Source of the DNA: Candidatus Elusimicrobium euhamitermitis
GTDB lineage: Bacteria; Elusimicrobiota; Elusimicrobia; Elusimicrobiales; Elusimicrobiaceae
NCBI GenBank assembly: GCA_031254225.1
Contig: JAIRUU010000083.1
Span: 1 to 12,146, forward strand
Direction: 5' to 3'
DNA length: 12,146 nucleotides
Below the pieces are notes generated by a model. The model had not been told where the DNA came from. It did not search any database and saw only the letters and a program-made list of their open reading frames with translations. The position numbers and the translations under genes were made by a program. Shown here one piece after another: positions 1 to 6,597 of the stretch (positions are counted from its first letter, which is position 1; the number at the start of each line of letters is the position of its first letter).

Positions 1-252
1 ATTACCGGCGTCATGCTGCTGCCGGTATATTTTATTACCGCGCTGTATCTTTTTAAAATCAGAAATATTAAGCAGGACGTTGTAAGCAGGGGGCGCCTCG
101 TGGCAACCGCGGTTCTCGCGCTGGTTTATTCCGTCTGGCTTATTTACGCGGCCAACATAACTTACCTTCTCATGGCGTCAATATTTTTCGCGTTAGGCAT
201 ACCAGTATTCCTATGGGCGAAACGGCATAAAAAACAGATGTCTTCCCATTAA
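1..252 (+). CDS. APC-family basic amino acid/polyamine antiporter, C-terminal fragment
   Basis: The reading frame is open from base 1 and ends in TAA at 250-252, so this is the 3' end of a gene starting left of the window; 83 residues are visible. They form three hydrophobic stretches (roughly residues 3-20, 34-54 and 54-72) and a basic tail (WAKRHKK). The pattern 'LLPVYFITALYLFKI' followed after a short charged loop by 'VYSVWLIYAANITYLLMAS' closely resembles the last membrane helices of ArcD/ArgO-type arginine-ornithine or polyamine exchangers of the APC superfamily. Such proteins swap an amino acid for its decarboxylated or deiminated product across the inner membrane. Substrate cannot be told from this fragment. 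It is the only plus-strand gene in the window and converges on the neighbouring minus-strand operon; a shared hairpin separates them. Confidence 0.72.
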   Translation: MTGVMLLPVYFITALYLFKIRNIKQDVVSRGRLVATAVLALVYSVWLIYAANITYLLMASIFFALGIPVFLWAKRHKKQMSSH

Positions 253-255
253 AAA

Positions 256-280
256 ATCGTCCCGGCGCCAGCGGGATGGT
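256..280. terminator. Bidirectional rho-independent terminator between convergent genes
   Basis: Arms 256-264 and 272-280 can form nine pairs (some G-U wobbles) around a 7-nt loop. T-rich DNA follows on the plus strand (278-287). On the minus strand the stem is followed by six T (complement of 251-256). It sits immediately after the antiporter stop codon and about 30 bases past the stop of the 316-aa gene, so it could end both transcripts. Confidence 0.7.
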
Positions 281-311
281 TTTCTATTAAGCGTGCTATA
301 AATATTTGTTT

Positions 312-1262
312 TTAGAATGCAATCAATAATGGACTCATCGGCGCTATTCTGGCGATAGCTCTGCGTCTTTGCAGTTCGCGTTGTTCTTTTTCATAATTTT
401 TATTGTCCGCGTACACTTTGTTCCGAAGCGTTTTTCTGTCCGCTAAAGGCACAAAGCCGCCGTTCTCTCCGGCGAACATATTCATTATCTGCAATTCGTC
501 CAGCCAGGCCATTCCGAAACGTTCCGCATTGTTTGAGTCCAGCAATTCGGCCTCCACTACTTTAAGCGCTTTTATCGTTACCACGGCGTAGTAACGCGAA
601 GTTTCCGTTTCCCAGCTTCCATTTAAGTCTGCGGCGCAAATTTCGCCTAAACTGTTTGCCGTGCAATATGCCGATAATTTATCCGCTTTTTGTTTTGCCT
701 CGTCCGTCTTGCGTTCCAAATATGCGTTAAGACCTTCCACGCCCATATATTTTTTGGCGCATTCTTCGCCCATTTGTAAAAATGTATGCCCTATTTGTCC
801 TACGACTATCGTTGTAAGCGCCAATACCGCAAAGTCGTTTACGAAAGCCGCGGAGCCAATGCCCAAAGGCACTGCCGCGCCCAGACTGCCGGCGGTATAC
901 GTCATTCCGTAACCGCCGAACGTCGTGCCCGCGCCAAGCGCGGCAAAGGCTTCCCACGCTATCATAAATACCGCCAGACCTATAATGCCGAGTATGATAT
1001 TTCCCACAAGCTGTCCCGTTTTTGCTCTTTTATATTCGGGCGAGTTTTTCATCATATTATCAATATTTTTGCTTATTCTTTTGATGAAATCCTGCGCCTG
1101 GGCCGGCGTCCAGTTATATTCGGGGGCCTTTTTATAATTGTCGCCTTGTAAAACACCTGTATATTCCTGATATTTGGACACTGTAATCTGCGCGTTCGCG
1201 GACGACACGAAAGACGCGTTAAGCAAAGCGGCCGCAAGAATTACCGGTATTATATTTTTCAT
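312..1262 (-). CDS. Predicted exported membrane-anchored protein, unknown family (316 aa)
   Basis: I do not recognise the family. The N-terminus is a clear signal peptide (hydrophobic core about residues 4-16, likely cleavage after ANA at 24, before Gln25). A short helical region follows (about 52-80), then a hydrophobic segment (about 85-108), a Gly/Ala-rich stretch (about 109-139) and a second hydrophobic segment (about 143-163). The remainder is polar with charged helices (175-196), three Cys (168, 200, 209) and a very basic patch (about 296-305, QRELQRRRAI) before a hydrophobic C-terminal tail. The mature protein therefore looks exported yet membrane-inserted through a Gly-rich hairpin. 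Its ATG overlaps the stop of the upstream 576-aa gene by ATGA, indicating translational coupling and probably a joint function. A GGGGA sequence lies 8 nt before the ATG. A terminator follows at 256-280. Confidence 0.85.
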   Translation of the reverse strand: MKNIIPVILAAALLNASFVSSANAQITVSKYQEYTGVLQGDNYKKAPEYNWTPAQAQDFIKRISKNIDNMMKNSPEYKRAKTGQLVGNIILGIIGLAVFMIAWEAFAALGAGTTFGGYGMTYTAGSLGAAVPLGIGSAAFVNDFAVLALTTIVVGQIGHTFLQMGEECAKKYMGVEGLNAYLERKTDEAKQKADKLSAYCTANSLGEICAADLNGSWETETSRYYAVVTIKALKVVEAELLDSNNAERFGMAWLDELQIMNMFAGENGGFVPLADRKTLRNKVYADNKNYEKEQRELQRRRAIARIAPMSPLLIAF

Positions 1263-2989
1263 TTTAAATTTCCCCAGTCGGGCTCGGCTTCTCTTACTTT
1301 CTGCCGCGCGGCGTTAATTGCTTTTTGATTAGATTCGGTAAAAATTTCGGTTTTTACCTCTTTTTTTATCTGTTCCAGCAGCTCGGGATGCGCTAAATAC
1401 GCGGCCATTAAAAGGGCGGCGTTTTTCCCATCCTCAAGCATGGTCTGATTATTTGGCATTCTGTAAACCAGTCTTTTAATCTCTTCTTCCGAGACGGTCA
1501 GTCCGGAGGCCAAAGCTAATCCCGGTATCAGAGTGTTGCCGCTTTCTCTTGTTTCTTTTTCTATTTTGGCAAGAGTATTTATATTGTTTTTTGAATATTT
1601 GGCGTCATTGCCGCCGTAAGCGTTTGGCGCGGACAGCGTTTCAAGCACGGCAAACGCGCCTATTACAACAGCCATCGCACCGGCGCCTTTGGCGATATTT
1701 TTCATAACGGCTTTCCCGTCCCAATTCCTTACTTTCCAGAAAGAGAAAGAATCTCTTACGGATTTATGTTCCGGCAGAGATTTATCTTGGTACGCTTTTT
1801 GCAGATTCTCTTTAAACTGTCTTGATTTATCTTTTAAATCTTGGACCATGGTTTTTACATTGCTGTTGGATTTAGTGTTTTTATTAAGCATGTTTTCAAG
1901 CGTTTGCAGGTTTTCCGTATCAATTAAAAACTTTTCCATAATGCGGATGTTGTTTCCAATATTATTGGTAAGTTTTGTTCTCACAGATTCAAAAATTTTA
2001 AACTGATAGTCAGGATTATATTTCAGTTTGAGCTCCAAAACATTAATAAGCAGCGGATTATTTTTTTCTAATAAATTAGAAATATCAATCGGATAGCTGG
2101 GATCGTTTTGTAATTTAACCTCTAACACATCTATGGCGCGGGGATTGTGTTGCTTGATCAAGTCTTTGTATAGATCGTAATCCGGTTCAAGAAGATTGTA
2201 TTTATCGAAAAAATAATAGTAAATCCGATTAAGATCGTAGTTTATGTCGAACTTAATTAATTCGCGCGCATTATGTTCTATCAGTTCTTCTATTAAAATT
2301 TTTTTTGCGGGGAAATCTAAGCGTTTTATATTATCAAGCATTTCGAAGTTTTTATACATTTCGTATACAATGGTACCTCTGGATAAAAATCCGTCTGAGA
2401 GCATTTTTGCTTCTATCCGGTCAACAGCTTGATTATACTCTTCAATAGAAAATTTGTATCCTGTCGGCTTAGCTTTTTTTTCTATCATATGATACTTGTC
2501 TTCCCAAACATTAATTATCGCGGGAGTATTTTCAGGAGTTGATTTCTGATATTTTTCAATTTCATAAAATATAACTTTGGCTGTTCTATTACAAATATTG
2601 TTTTCACTCTTCTCTACTAGCTTATAATTATAATCATAAGCATAATCATAAGCAAAATCATAAGCAAAATCATACTTATGATCATAATATGTAGTAGGGT
2701 ATAAAAAGAAATAAGATTTGTTAGGTTCTAAATGCGGCGCTATCTTTTGCGCAATTCCTCCAAATAAAAAGGAATACCATGAAAAATTATACGCTTTAAC
2801 AGATGTTCCTTCTTTTATATAAAATTTGTAAATTTCGCTTTCTTTTTGGTTTAGCTCTATGTTATATAATGTTTTGAACTTCTTCCAATACAAATCATTC
2901 GTAGAGGCCTGCGCGAAAACCGGCGTGTTTATGTTTACAAGCATTATTGCCGTTAATACGGCCGCGGTTATTTTATTTATTATTTTCAT
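1259..2989 (-). CDS. Predicted exported protein with helical repeats and one membrane segment, unknown family (576 aa)
   Basis: I do not recognise the family. A signal peptide is visible (hydrophobic core about 8-20, probable cleavage after VFA at 26, before Gln27). Residues 106-120 form a Tyr/Asp/Ala tandem repeat (YDFA, YDFA, YDYA, YDY) encoded by a 12-bp DNA repeat. Residues about 281-338 hold two similar helical units beginning NPRAIDVLEVKL and NPLLINVLELKL. A charged, probably coiled-coil region spans about 340-405. A strongly hydrophobic segment at about 432-453 would anchor the protein in a membrane, and a polar helical tail follows to 576. The N-terminal two thirds is visibly AT-richer than the neighbouring housekeeping genes. 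It is the first gene of a two-gene unit (4-nt overlap with the 316-aa gene), has AAGGA about 9 nt before its ATG, and is preceded by a promoter and inverted repeat at 3044-3111. Confidence 0.85.
   Translation of the reverse strand: MKIINKITAAVLTAIMLVNINTPVFAQASTNDLYWKKFKTLYNIELNQKESEIYKFYIKEGTSVKAYNFSWYSFLFGGIAQKIAPHLEPNKSYFFLYPTTYYDHKYDFAYDFAYDYAYDYNYKLVEKSENNICNRTAKVIFYEIEKYQKSTPENTPAIINVWEDKYHMIEKKAKPTGYKFSIEEYNQAVDRIEAKMLSDGFLSRGTIVYEMYKNFEMLDNIKRLDFPAKKILIEELIEHNARELIKFDINYDLNRIYYYFFDKYNLLEPDYDLYKDLIKQHNPRAIDVLEVKLQNDPSYPIDISNLLEKNNPLLINVLELKLKYNPDYQFKIFESVRTKLTNNIGNNIRIMEKFLIDTENLQTLENMLNKNTKSNSNVKTMVQDLKDKSRQFKENLQKAYQDKSLPEHKSVRDSFSFWKVRNWDGKAVMKNIAKGAGAMAVVIGAFAVLETLSAPNAYGGNDAKYSKNNINTLAKIEKETRESGNTLIPGLALASGLTVSEEEIKRLVYRMPNNQTMLEDGKNAALLMAAYLAHPELLEQIKKEVKTEIFTESNQKAINAARQKVREAEPDWGNLK
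2632..2674. repeat. In-frame 12-bp tandem repeat, about 3.5 copies
   Basis: Units at 2632-2643, 2644-2655 and 2656-2667 are near-identical copies of aatcataagca(a/t), with a partial fourth at 2668-2674. Because 12 is a multiple of three, the repeat stays in frame in the 576-aa gene and encodes repeated Tyr-Asp-(Phe/Tyr)-Ala on the minus strand. Copy-number change by slippage would lengthen or shorten the protein without breaking it. Confidence 0.85.
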
Positions 2990-3043
2990 GTTGTTAGTCC
3001 TTTATCTGAAAAGTTTTGTGTATCGGACATCTTTATCAAATAT

Positions 3044-3072
3044 ATTATAAGGAAACGGTAAAAGAGGCGCAA
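3044..3072 (-). promoter_or_regulatory. Predicted sigma70-type promoter of the 576/316-aa operon
   Basis: On the minus strand a perfect TATAAT (complement of 3044-3049) lies 17 bp downstream of TTGCGC (complement of 3067-3072). The -35 box matches the consensus at only three of six positions, so an activator may be needed. The -10 ends about 54 bases before the ATG at 2989. The inverted repeat at 3074-3111 abuts the -35 box. Confidence 0.6.
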
Positions 3073-3073
3073 G

Positions 3074-3111
3074 AGACTTTAGTCCTATATCTGATATAGG
3101 TCTTTTGGTCT
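3074..3111. promoter_or_regulatory. Inverted repeat upstream of the -35 box (element A)
   Basis: Outer arms AGAC (3074-3077) and GTCT (3108-3111) and inner arms CCTATATC (3084-3091) and GATATAGG (3093-3100) make an imperfect dyad. The right half contains TAGGTCTTTTGG (3097-3108). Exactly the same 12-mer occurs at 10128-10139 in the element upstream of the 257-aa secreted-protein gene. The dyad stops 1 bp short of the predicted -35 box, a typical activator or operator position. It is not followed by a T-tract in either direction, so it is unlikely to be a terminator. Confidence 0.6.
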
Positions 3112-3163
3112 ATCTATTATAATCATAATATGTTAAAAACGCGGGCTGTTATGTTAGAAATAT

Positions 3164-3192
3164 AAAAAACGGGCCGGCTTTTTGCCGGCCCG
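3164..3192 (-). terminator. Rho-independent terminator of pyrG
   Basis: A perfect 9-bp GC-rich stem (CGGGCCGGC 3170-3178 with GCCGGCCCG 3184-3192) and a 5-nt loop are followed on the minus strand by six T (complement of 3164-3169). It lies 17 bases past the pyrG stop codon, so the downstream secreted-protein operon needs its own promoter. Confidence 0.92.
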
Positions 3193-3208
3193 CGTAAAAT
3201 AAGTTTTT

Positions 3209-4780
3209 TTATTTCTTATTCTTATATTCTTTTGCGGCTTTTATTAAGTCTCTGAACAGCGGGTGGGGTTTCATGGGGCGGGAACCGAATTCAGGGTGAT
3301 ACTGCACGCCGATGAAGAACGGATGGTTTTCAAGCTCCGCTATTTCCGCTATGTCGCCGCAGCGGCCGCTTATCCGTATGCCGGCCTTTTCAAGCGCAGG
3401 CAGATATTTTTCGTTTAAGCTGTAGCGGTGGCGGTGGCGGTCCTCAATTTTATCCGCGCCGTAAATTTTATGCGCCGCCGTGCTTTTTTTAATGTCAAGG
3501 GGAAAAGCGCCCACGCGCGGCCTGTCGTCTTCCTTGGCAAACGCTTCCATAATTGTGAAGAGCGGATGTTTGGTTTTGGGGTTAAACTCCGCGGAGTCCG
3601 CGTCTTTAATTCCCGCCCTGCGCGCAGCCTCAATCATCATGCACTGCATTCCGACGCAGAGGCCGAGTATAGGTTTTTTAGTCTCTCTCGCGTAAGCCAC
3701 GGTGTCTATTTTGCCCTGCATTCCGCGCGGGCCGAAGCCGCCCGGTATCAGAATGCCGTGCGCGTCTTTTAACCTCTCAACCACGTCGCTTTTGTCCGCG
3801 TTGACGTAAAGAATATGGACGTTGACTTTGCCGCTCATTCCCGCCAGAAACAGACTTTCGTTGACGGATTTGTAAGCGTCTTTGAGTTCCGAATATTTTC
3901 CGACTATGGCAATATTAACCGTCTCTTTATGCTCCAGATTTTCGTTAATAAACTTAAACCAGGACGTGTCAAATTTCTGTTTGGTTTTTAGGCCGAGCAT
4001 TTTTATAATCTGCCTGTCCGCGTTCTGCTGGTAAAAATTTTCAGGTATAAGATAAATGGACTTTTGGTCCATAGCTTCAATGACCGCCTCTTCGGGAACG
4101 GAACAGAAAAGCGAAATTTTCTGCTTAATATCGTCTGAAAGCGGCCTGTCGGTGCGGCAGATAAGCATGTCCGGATTAATGCCCAGCTCGCGCAGTTTTA
4201 TGACGGAGTGCTGAGTGGGTTTCGTTTTAAGTTCGTCGGACGCTTTGATATACGGAACCAGCGTCAAATGTATGCTGAAAACATTGCCCGGACGTTCAAG
4301 TTTCATCTGGCGCGCGGCTTCAAAAAACGGCAGGCTTTCAATATCCCCGACGGTGCCGCCTATTTCTACTATCGTAACGTCAACGTCTTTTTCAAAAGCT
4401 GTAAAACGTTTTTTAATCTCGTTTGTAATATGCGGAATAACCTGCACCGTGCCGCCGTTATACTGCCCGCGTCTTTCCTTGTCCAAAACGGTCAGGTAAA
4501 TATTGCCGGCGGTGTTTGTGTTGGCGCGCGTGGTCTGCACGTCTAAGAAACGTTCGTAGTAACCCAGGTCCAAATCGCATTCCGCGCCGTCCCGCGTTAC
4601 AAAAACCTCGCCGTGCTGAAACGGGCTCATGTTGCCCGGGTCAACGTTAAGATAGGGGTCGCACTTAATCATGTTTACTTTAATGCCGCTCAGCTGCAGA
4701 AGTTTGCCTATGCTCGCGCCCGCGGTGCCTTTGCCCAGCGAACTGACTACGCCGCCCGTTACAAATATGAACTTTGACAT
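3209..4780 (-). CDS. pyrG: CTP synthase (glutamine-hydrolysing)
   Basis: PyrG makes CTP from UTP, ATP and glutamine in the cytoplasm, the last step of pyrimidine nucleotide synthesis. The 523-aa product has the usual two-domain layout. The synthetase domain comes first, with the nucleotide-binding loop GGVVSSLGKG (9-18), the DPYLNVDPG segment (41-49) and GGTVGDIES (141-149). The class I glutamine amidotransferase domain follows (about 287-520), with the oxyanion motif PGGFG (346-350), nucleophile Cys375 in GLCVGMQ and the His495/Glu497 pair in YHPEF. Length is slightly below the usual 535-545. The frame extends 24 codons upstream to an earlier ATG at 4852. I chose 4780 because MSKFIFVTGG is the conserved N-terminus and AAGGAG lies 6 nt before it. 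It follows kdsB, whose product consumes CTP, but a hairpin lies between them. Confidence 0.97.
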   Translation of the reverse strand: MSKFIFVTGGVVSSLGKGTAGASIGKLLQLSGIKVNMIKCDPYLNVDPGNMSPFQHGEVFVTRDGAECDLDLGYYERFLDVQTTRANTNTAGNIYLTVLDKERRGQYNGGTVQVIPHITNEIKKRFTAFEKDVDVTIVEIGGTVGDIESLPFFEAARQMKLERPGNVFSIHLTLVPYIKASDELKTKPTQHSVIKLRELGINPDMLICRTDRPLSDDIKQKISLFCSVPEEAVIEAMDQKSIYLIPENFYQQNADRQIIKMLGLKTKQKFDTSWFKFINENLEHKETVNIAIVGKYSELKDAYKSVNESLFLAGMSGKVNVHILYVNADKSDVVERLKDAHGILIPGGFGPRGMQGKIDTVAYARETKKPILGLCVGMQCMMIEAARRAGIKDADSAEFNPKTKHPLFTIMEAFAKEDDRPRVGAFPLDIKKSTAAHKIYGADKIEDRHRHRYSLNEKYLPALEKAGIRISGRCGDIAEIAELENHPFFIGVQYHPEFGSRPMKPHPLFRDLIKAAKEYKNKK

Positions 4781-4786
4781 ACTGCT

Positions 4787-4792
4787 CTCCTT
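4787..4792 (-). promoter_or_regulatory. Ribosome binding site that fixes the pyrG start
   Basis: AAGGAG on the minus strand is 6 nt upstream of the ATG at 4778-4780. It supports this start over the in-frame ATG at 4852, which would overlap the terminator hairpin region. Confidence 0.85.
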
Positions 4793-4807
4793 GTGTGTGT
4801 TACAAAA

Positions 4808-4847
4808 TAAAAAAATTACCGCCGGAAATTTGATATCCGGCTTTTTT
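4808..4847. terminator. Probable terminator between kdsB and pyrG
   Basis: GCCGGA (4821-4826) pairs with TCCGGC (4836-4841) around a 9-nt loop. In the minus direction the stem is followed after a few bases by eight or so T (complement of 4808-4815). A T-tract also follows directly on the plus strand (4842-4847). Being 18 bases past the kdsB stop it probably ends or attenuates the LPS operon. Read-through into pyrG is possible because I could not find a convincing separate pyrG promoter. Confidence 0.55.
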
Positions 4848-4859
4848 GCCAAATTACTT

Positions 4860-5600
4860 TTAAATATTTTTTATGTATTCTCTGGCGGTTTTTAAATCTT
4901 CCGCGGTGTCTATGGCGGGGCCCGCGGTTTCAATTAAAACTGACCTTATGGTCATGCCGTCTTCCAGAGCGCGCAGCTGCTCCAGCTTTTCCAGTTTTTC
5001 CAGACTGCTCTGCGGCAGTTTGACAAATCTGTCCAGCGCGCGGCGTTTATAACCGTAAATGCCGCAGTGTATGTAATACGGAATATTTTTATTTTCCGCC
5101 GTAATTTCCCTTTTATACGGTATGGCGGAGCGGGAAAAATATAAGGCCCTGAGGTCCTTTGTAAGCACCGCTTTTACGGCGTTAGGGTTATTTATTTTTT
5201 CTAAGTCAGTCGTCGGGTAACAGGCGGTGGAAATATCCGTGTCAGCGCTTGTTTTGACTAAATTTACCACGCCGCGTATCGTCTGGGGCAGGATAAAAGG
5301 CTCGTCGCCCTGGACGTTAATAATATAATTTTCTTTCCTGTTTTGGGCGGCTTCATAAATGCGGTCAGTGCCGCTTTGGCAGGACTCGCTTGTAAGCGCG
5401 GCTTTGGCGCCGAATTTGGCGCAGTGGTCAACTATTATTTTTGACTCCGTGGCCACAAGCACCGCGCCCGCGTCCGCCTTAACCGCCGCGCGCCAGACGT
5501 GCTCTATCACGCTTTTACCTTCAATGGTTTCAAGCATTTTGCCTTTAAGCCGCGTGGAGCCGTAACGGGCGGGGATGACAATTAAAGTATCGTCGTTCAT
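4860..5600 (-). CDS. kdsB: 3-deoxy-manno-octulosonate cytidylyltransferase (CMP-Kdo synthetase)
   Basis: KdsB activates Kdo with CTP to give CMP-Kdo and pyrophosphate, the cytoplasmic donor step for the inner core of LPS. The 246-aa length is typical. The family motifs appear in order: VIPARYGSTRLKGK near the N-terminus (nucleotide-binding loop), SGTDRIYEA, NVQGDEPF (Mg/CTP-binding Asp), YFSRSAIPY, HCGIYGYK, LEKLEQLRAL and IDTAEDL near the C-terminus. It starts 2 nt after the rfaE1 stop codon, with AGAGGTG about 8 nt upstream of the ATG, and is the last gene of the LPS operon. Its neighbour pyrG supplies its CTP. Nothing looks broken or unusual. Confidence 0.96.
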   Translation of the reverse strand: MNDDTLIVIPARYGSTRLKGKMLETIEGKSVIEHVWRAAVKADAGAVLVATESKIIVDHCAKFGAKAALTSESCQSGTDRIYEAAQNRKENYIINVQGDEPFILPQTIRGVVNLVKTSADTDISTACYPTTDLEKINNPNAVKAVLTKDLRALYFSRSAIPYKREITAENKNIPYYIHCGIYGYKRRALDRFVKLPQSSLEKLEKLEQLRALEDGMTIRSVLIETAGPAIDTAEDLKTAREYIKNI

Positions 5601-5602
5601 TA

Positions 5603-6595
5603 TTATAACACCTCTGAAATTTCTTGCTGCGTGGCAGTCGCTGTGCCAAGTTTTCCTACTACTATGCCCGCCGCGTAATTTGCCAAAATTGACGCTTCTT
5701 TTAAAGAAGCTTTTGCCGCCAGCGCAAGAGTCAGCACGGAAATCACGGTGTCGCCCGCGCCGGTAACGTCAAACACTTCTTTGGCCGTGGCGCGCGCGGT
5801 AAAAATTTTTACTTTCGCGCCGGCGCGTTCAAACAGGCTCATGCCTTCCGCGCCGCGGGTTATTAAAATTGATTTTGCGTTTAAAGTTTTTAATATTTTT
5901 TTGCCGAGGTCAAAAAGACTTTCCTCGTCTGCAACCTGCGGCGCGCCCATGCCCTCGTAAGCCTCCTTAGTGTTGGGCGTCATGCAGGTTATATTTTTAT
6001 ATTTTTTAAAATTTTCCGTCTTAGGGTCCACGCACACGGGGATATTTTTTTTGTTGCATATATCAATAATAGCTTTGATATTTGAGTCGGACAACATGCC
6101 TTTGCCGTAGTCGGACAATACCACGCCTTTTGCGCTTTTTGTGAGAAATTTTAAGTTCTCAATGCATGATTTTCCGATAGAGGGGGGAATTGTTTTTTTG
6201 CTTTCCCTGTCAAAACGGACAACCTGCTGGTTTTCGGCCAGAATTCTGATTTTCTGCGTGGTGGGGCGGGAAGAGTCCAGCGCTATAAAAGAAGTATCAA
6301 CGCCTTTTGACGTCAGAAAATTTATCAAATCCTCCCCGCTCCTGTCCTGCCCGACTACGGACAGCACGACGGGCTTTGCGCCCAGCGCGGCCAGGTTTAC
6401 GGCCACGTTGCCCGCGCCGCCCGCAACGTAATATTCTTTTGTCACGTTAACCACCGGCACGGGAGCTTCCGGCGAAATTCTGGTAACCGAACCGCGTATA
6501 AAGTGATCCAGCATAACGTCGCCCACGACGACGACGGGCACGCCGTTAAACGATTTTAAAATTTCCGCCAGACGCTCTTTTTTTACTGTGTCCAT
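5603..6595 (-). CDS. rfaE1: D-glycero-beta-D-manno-heptose-7-phosphate kinase (kinase domain only)
   Basis: This PfkB/ribokinase-family enzyme phosphorylates heptose 7-phosphate at C1, giving the 1,7-bisphosphate that GmhB (encoded two genes upstream in the operon) dephosphorylates, on the way to ADP-heptose for the LPS inner core. Visible features are GDVMLDHFIRG (25-35), the substrate-side SPEAPVPV (41-48), the glycine pair GGAGN (59-63), DYGKGML (162-168) and the catalytic loop DVTGAGDT (276-283, base Asp282). At 330 aa it ends where the kinase domain ends. The nucleotidyltransferase half found in bifunctional HldE is absent, so the adenylyl transfer must be done by a separate RfaE2/HldC encoded elsewhere. 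The start has AAGG about 9 nt upstream and lies 2 nt after the preceding stop. HldA is an equivalent name. Confidence 0.93.
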   Translation of the reverse strand: MDTVKKERLAEILKSFNGVPVVVVGDVMLDHFIRGSVTRISPEAPVPVVNVTKEYYVAGGAGNVAVNLAALGAKPVVLSVVGQDRSGEDLINFLTSKGVDTSFIALDSSRPTTQKIRILAENQQVVRFDRESKKTIPPSIGKSCIENLKFLTKSAKGVVLSDYGKGMLSDSNIKAIIDICNKKNIPVCVDPKTENFKKYKNITCMTPNTKEAYEGMGAPQVADEESLFDLGKKILKTLNAKSILITRGAEGMSLFERAGAKVKIFTARATAKEVFDVTGAGDTVISVLTLALAAKASLKEASILANYAAGIVVGKLGTATATQQEISEVL

Positions 6596-6597
6596 TT

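Noticed and set aside
786..1151. 121-codon plus-strand frame (and the 83- and 70-codon frames near it) opposite the 316-aa gene
   Set aside because: Antisense to a gene with a signal peptide, ATGA coupling and terminator. The translations are compositionally odd and have no ribosome binding context.
2632..2690. Possible CRISPR-like array
   Set aside because: The 12-bp units are contiguous, without spacers, and code in frame for a protein tract.
3023..3029. TCGGACA shared with 10085-10091 near the two secreted-protein promoters
   Set aside because: In one case it lies in the leader and in the other inside the -35/-10 spacer, so its position is not conserved. A 7-mer match is easily chance.
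3112..3131. AT-rich dyad and second TATAAT-like sequence upstream of element A
   Set aside because: No acceptable -35 at the right distance, and such sequences are common in AT-rich intergenic DNA.
4781..4852. N-terminal extension of pyrG to the ATG at 4852
   Set aside because: The extra 24 residues do not resemble CTP synthases and would cover a hairpin; a good ribosome binding site sits before the ATG at 4780.
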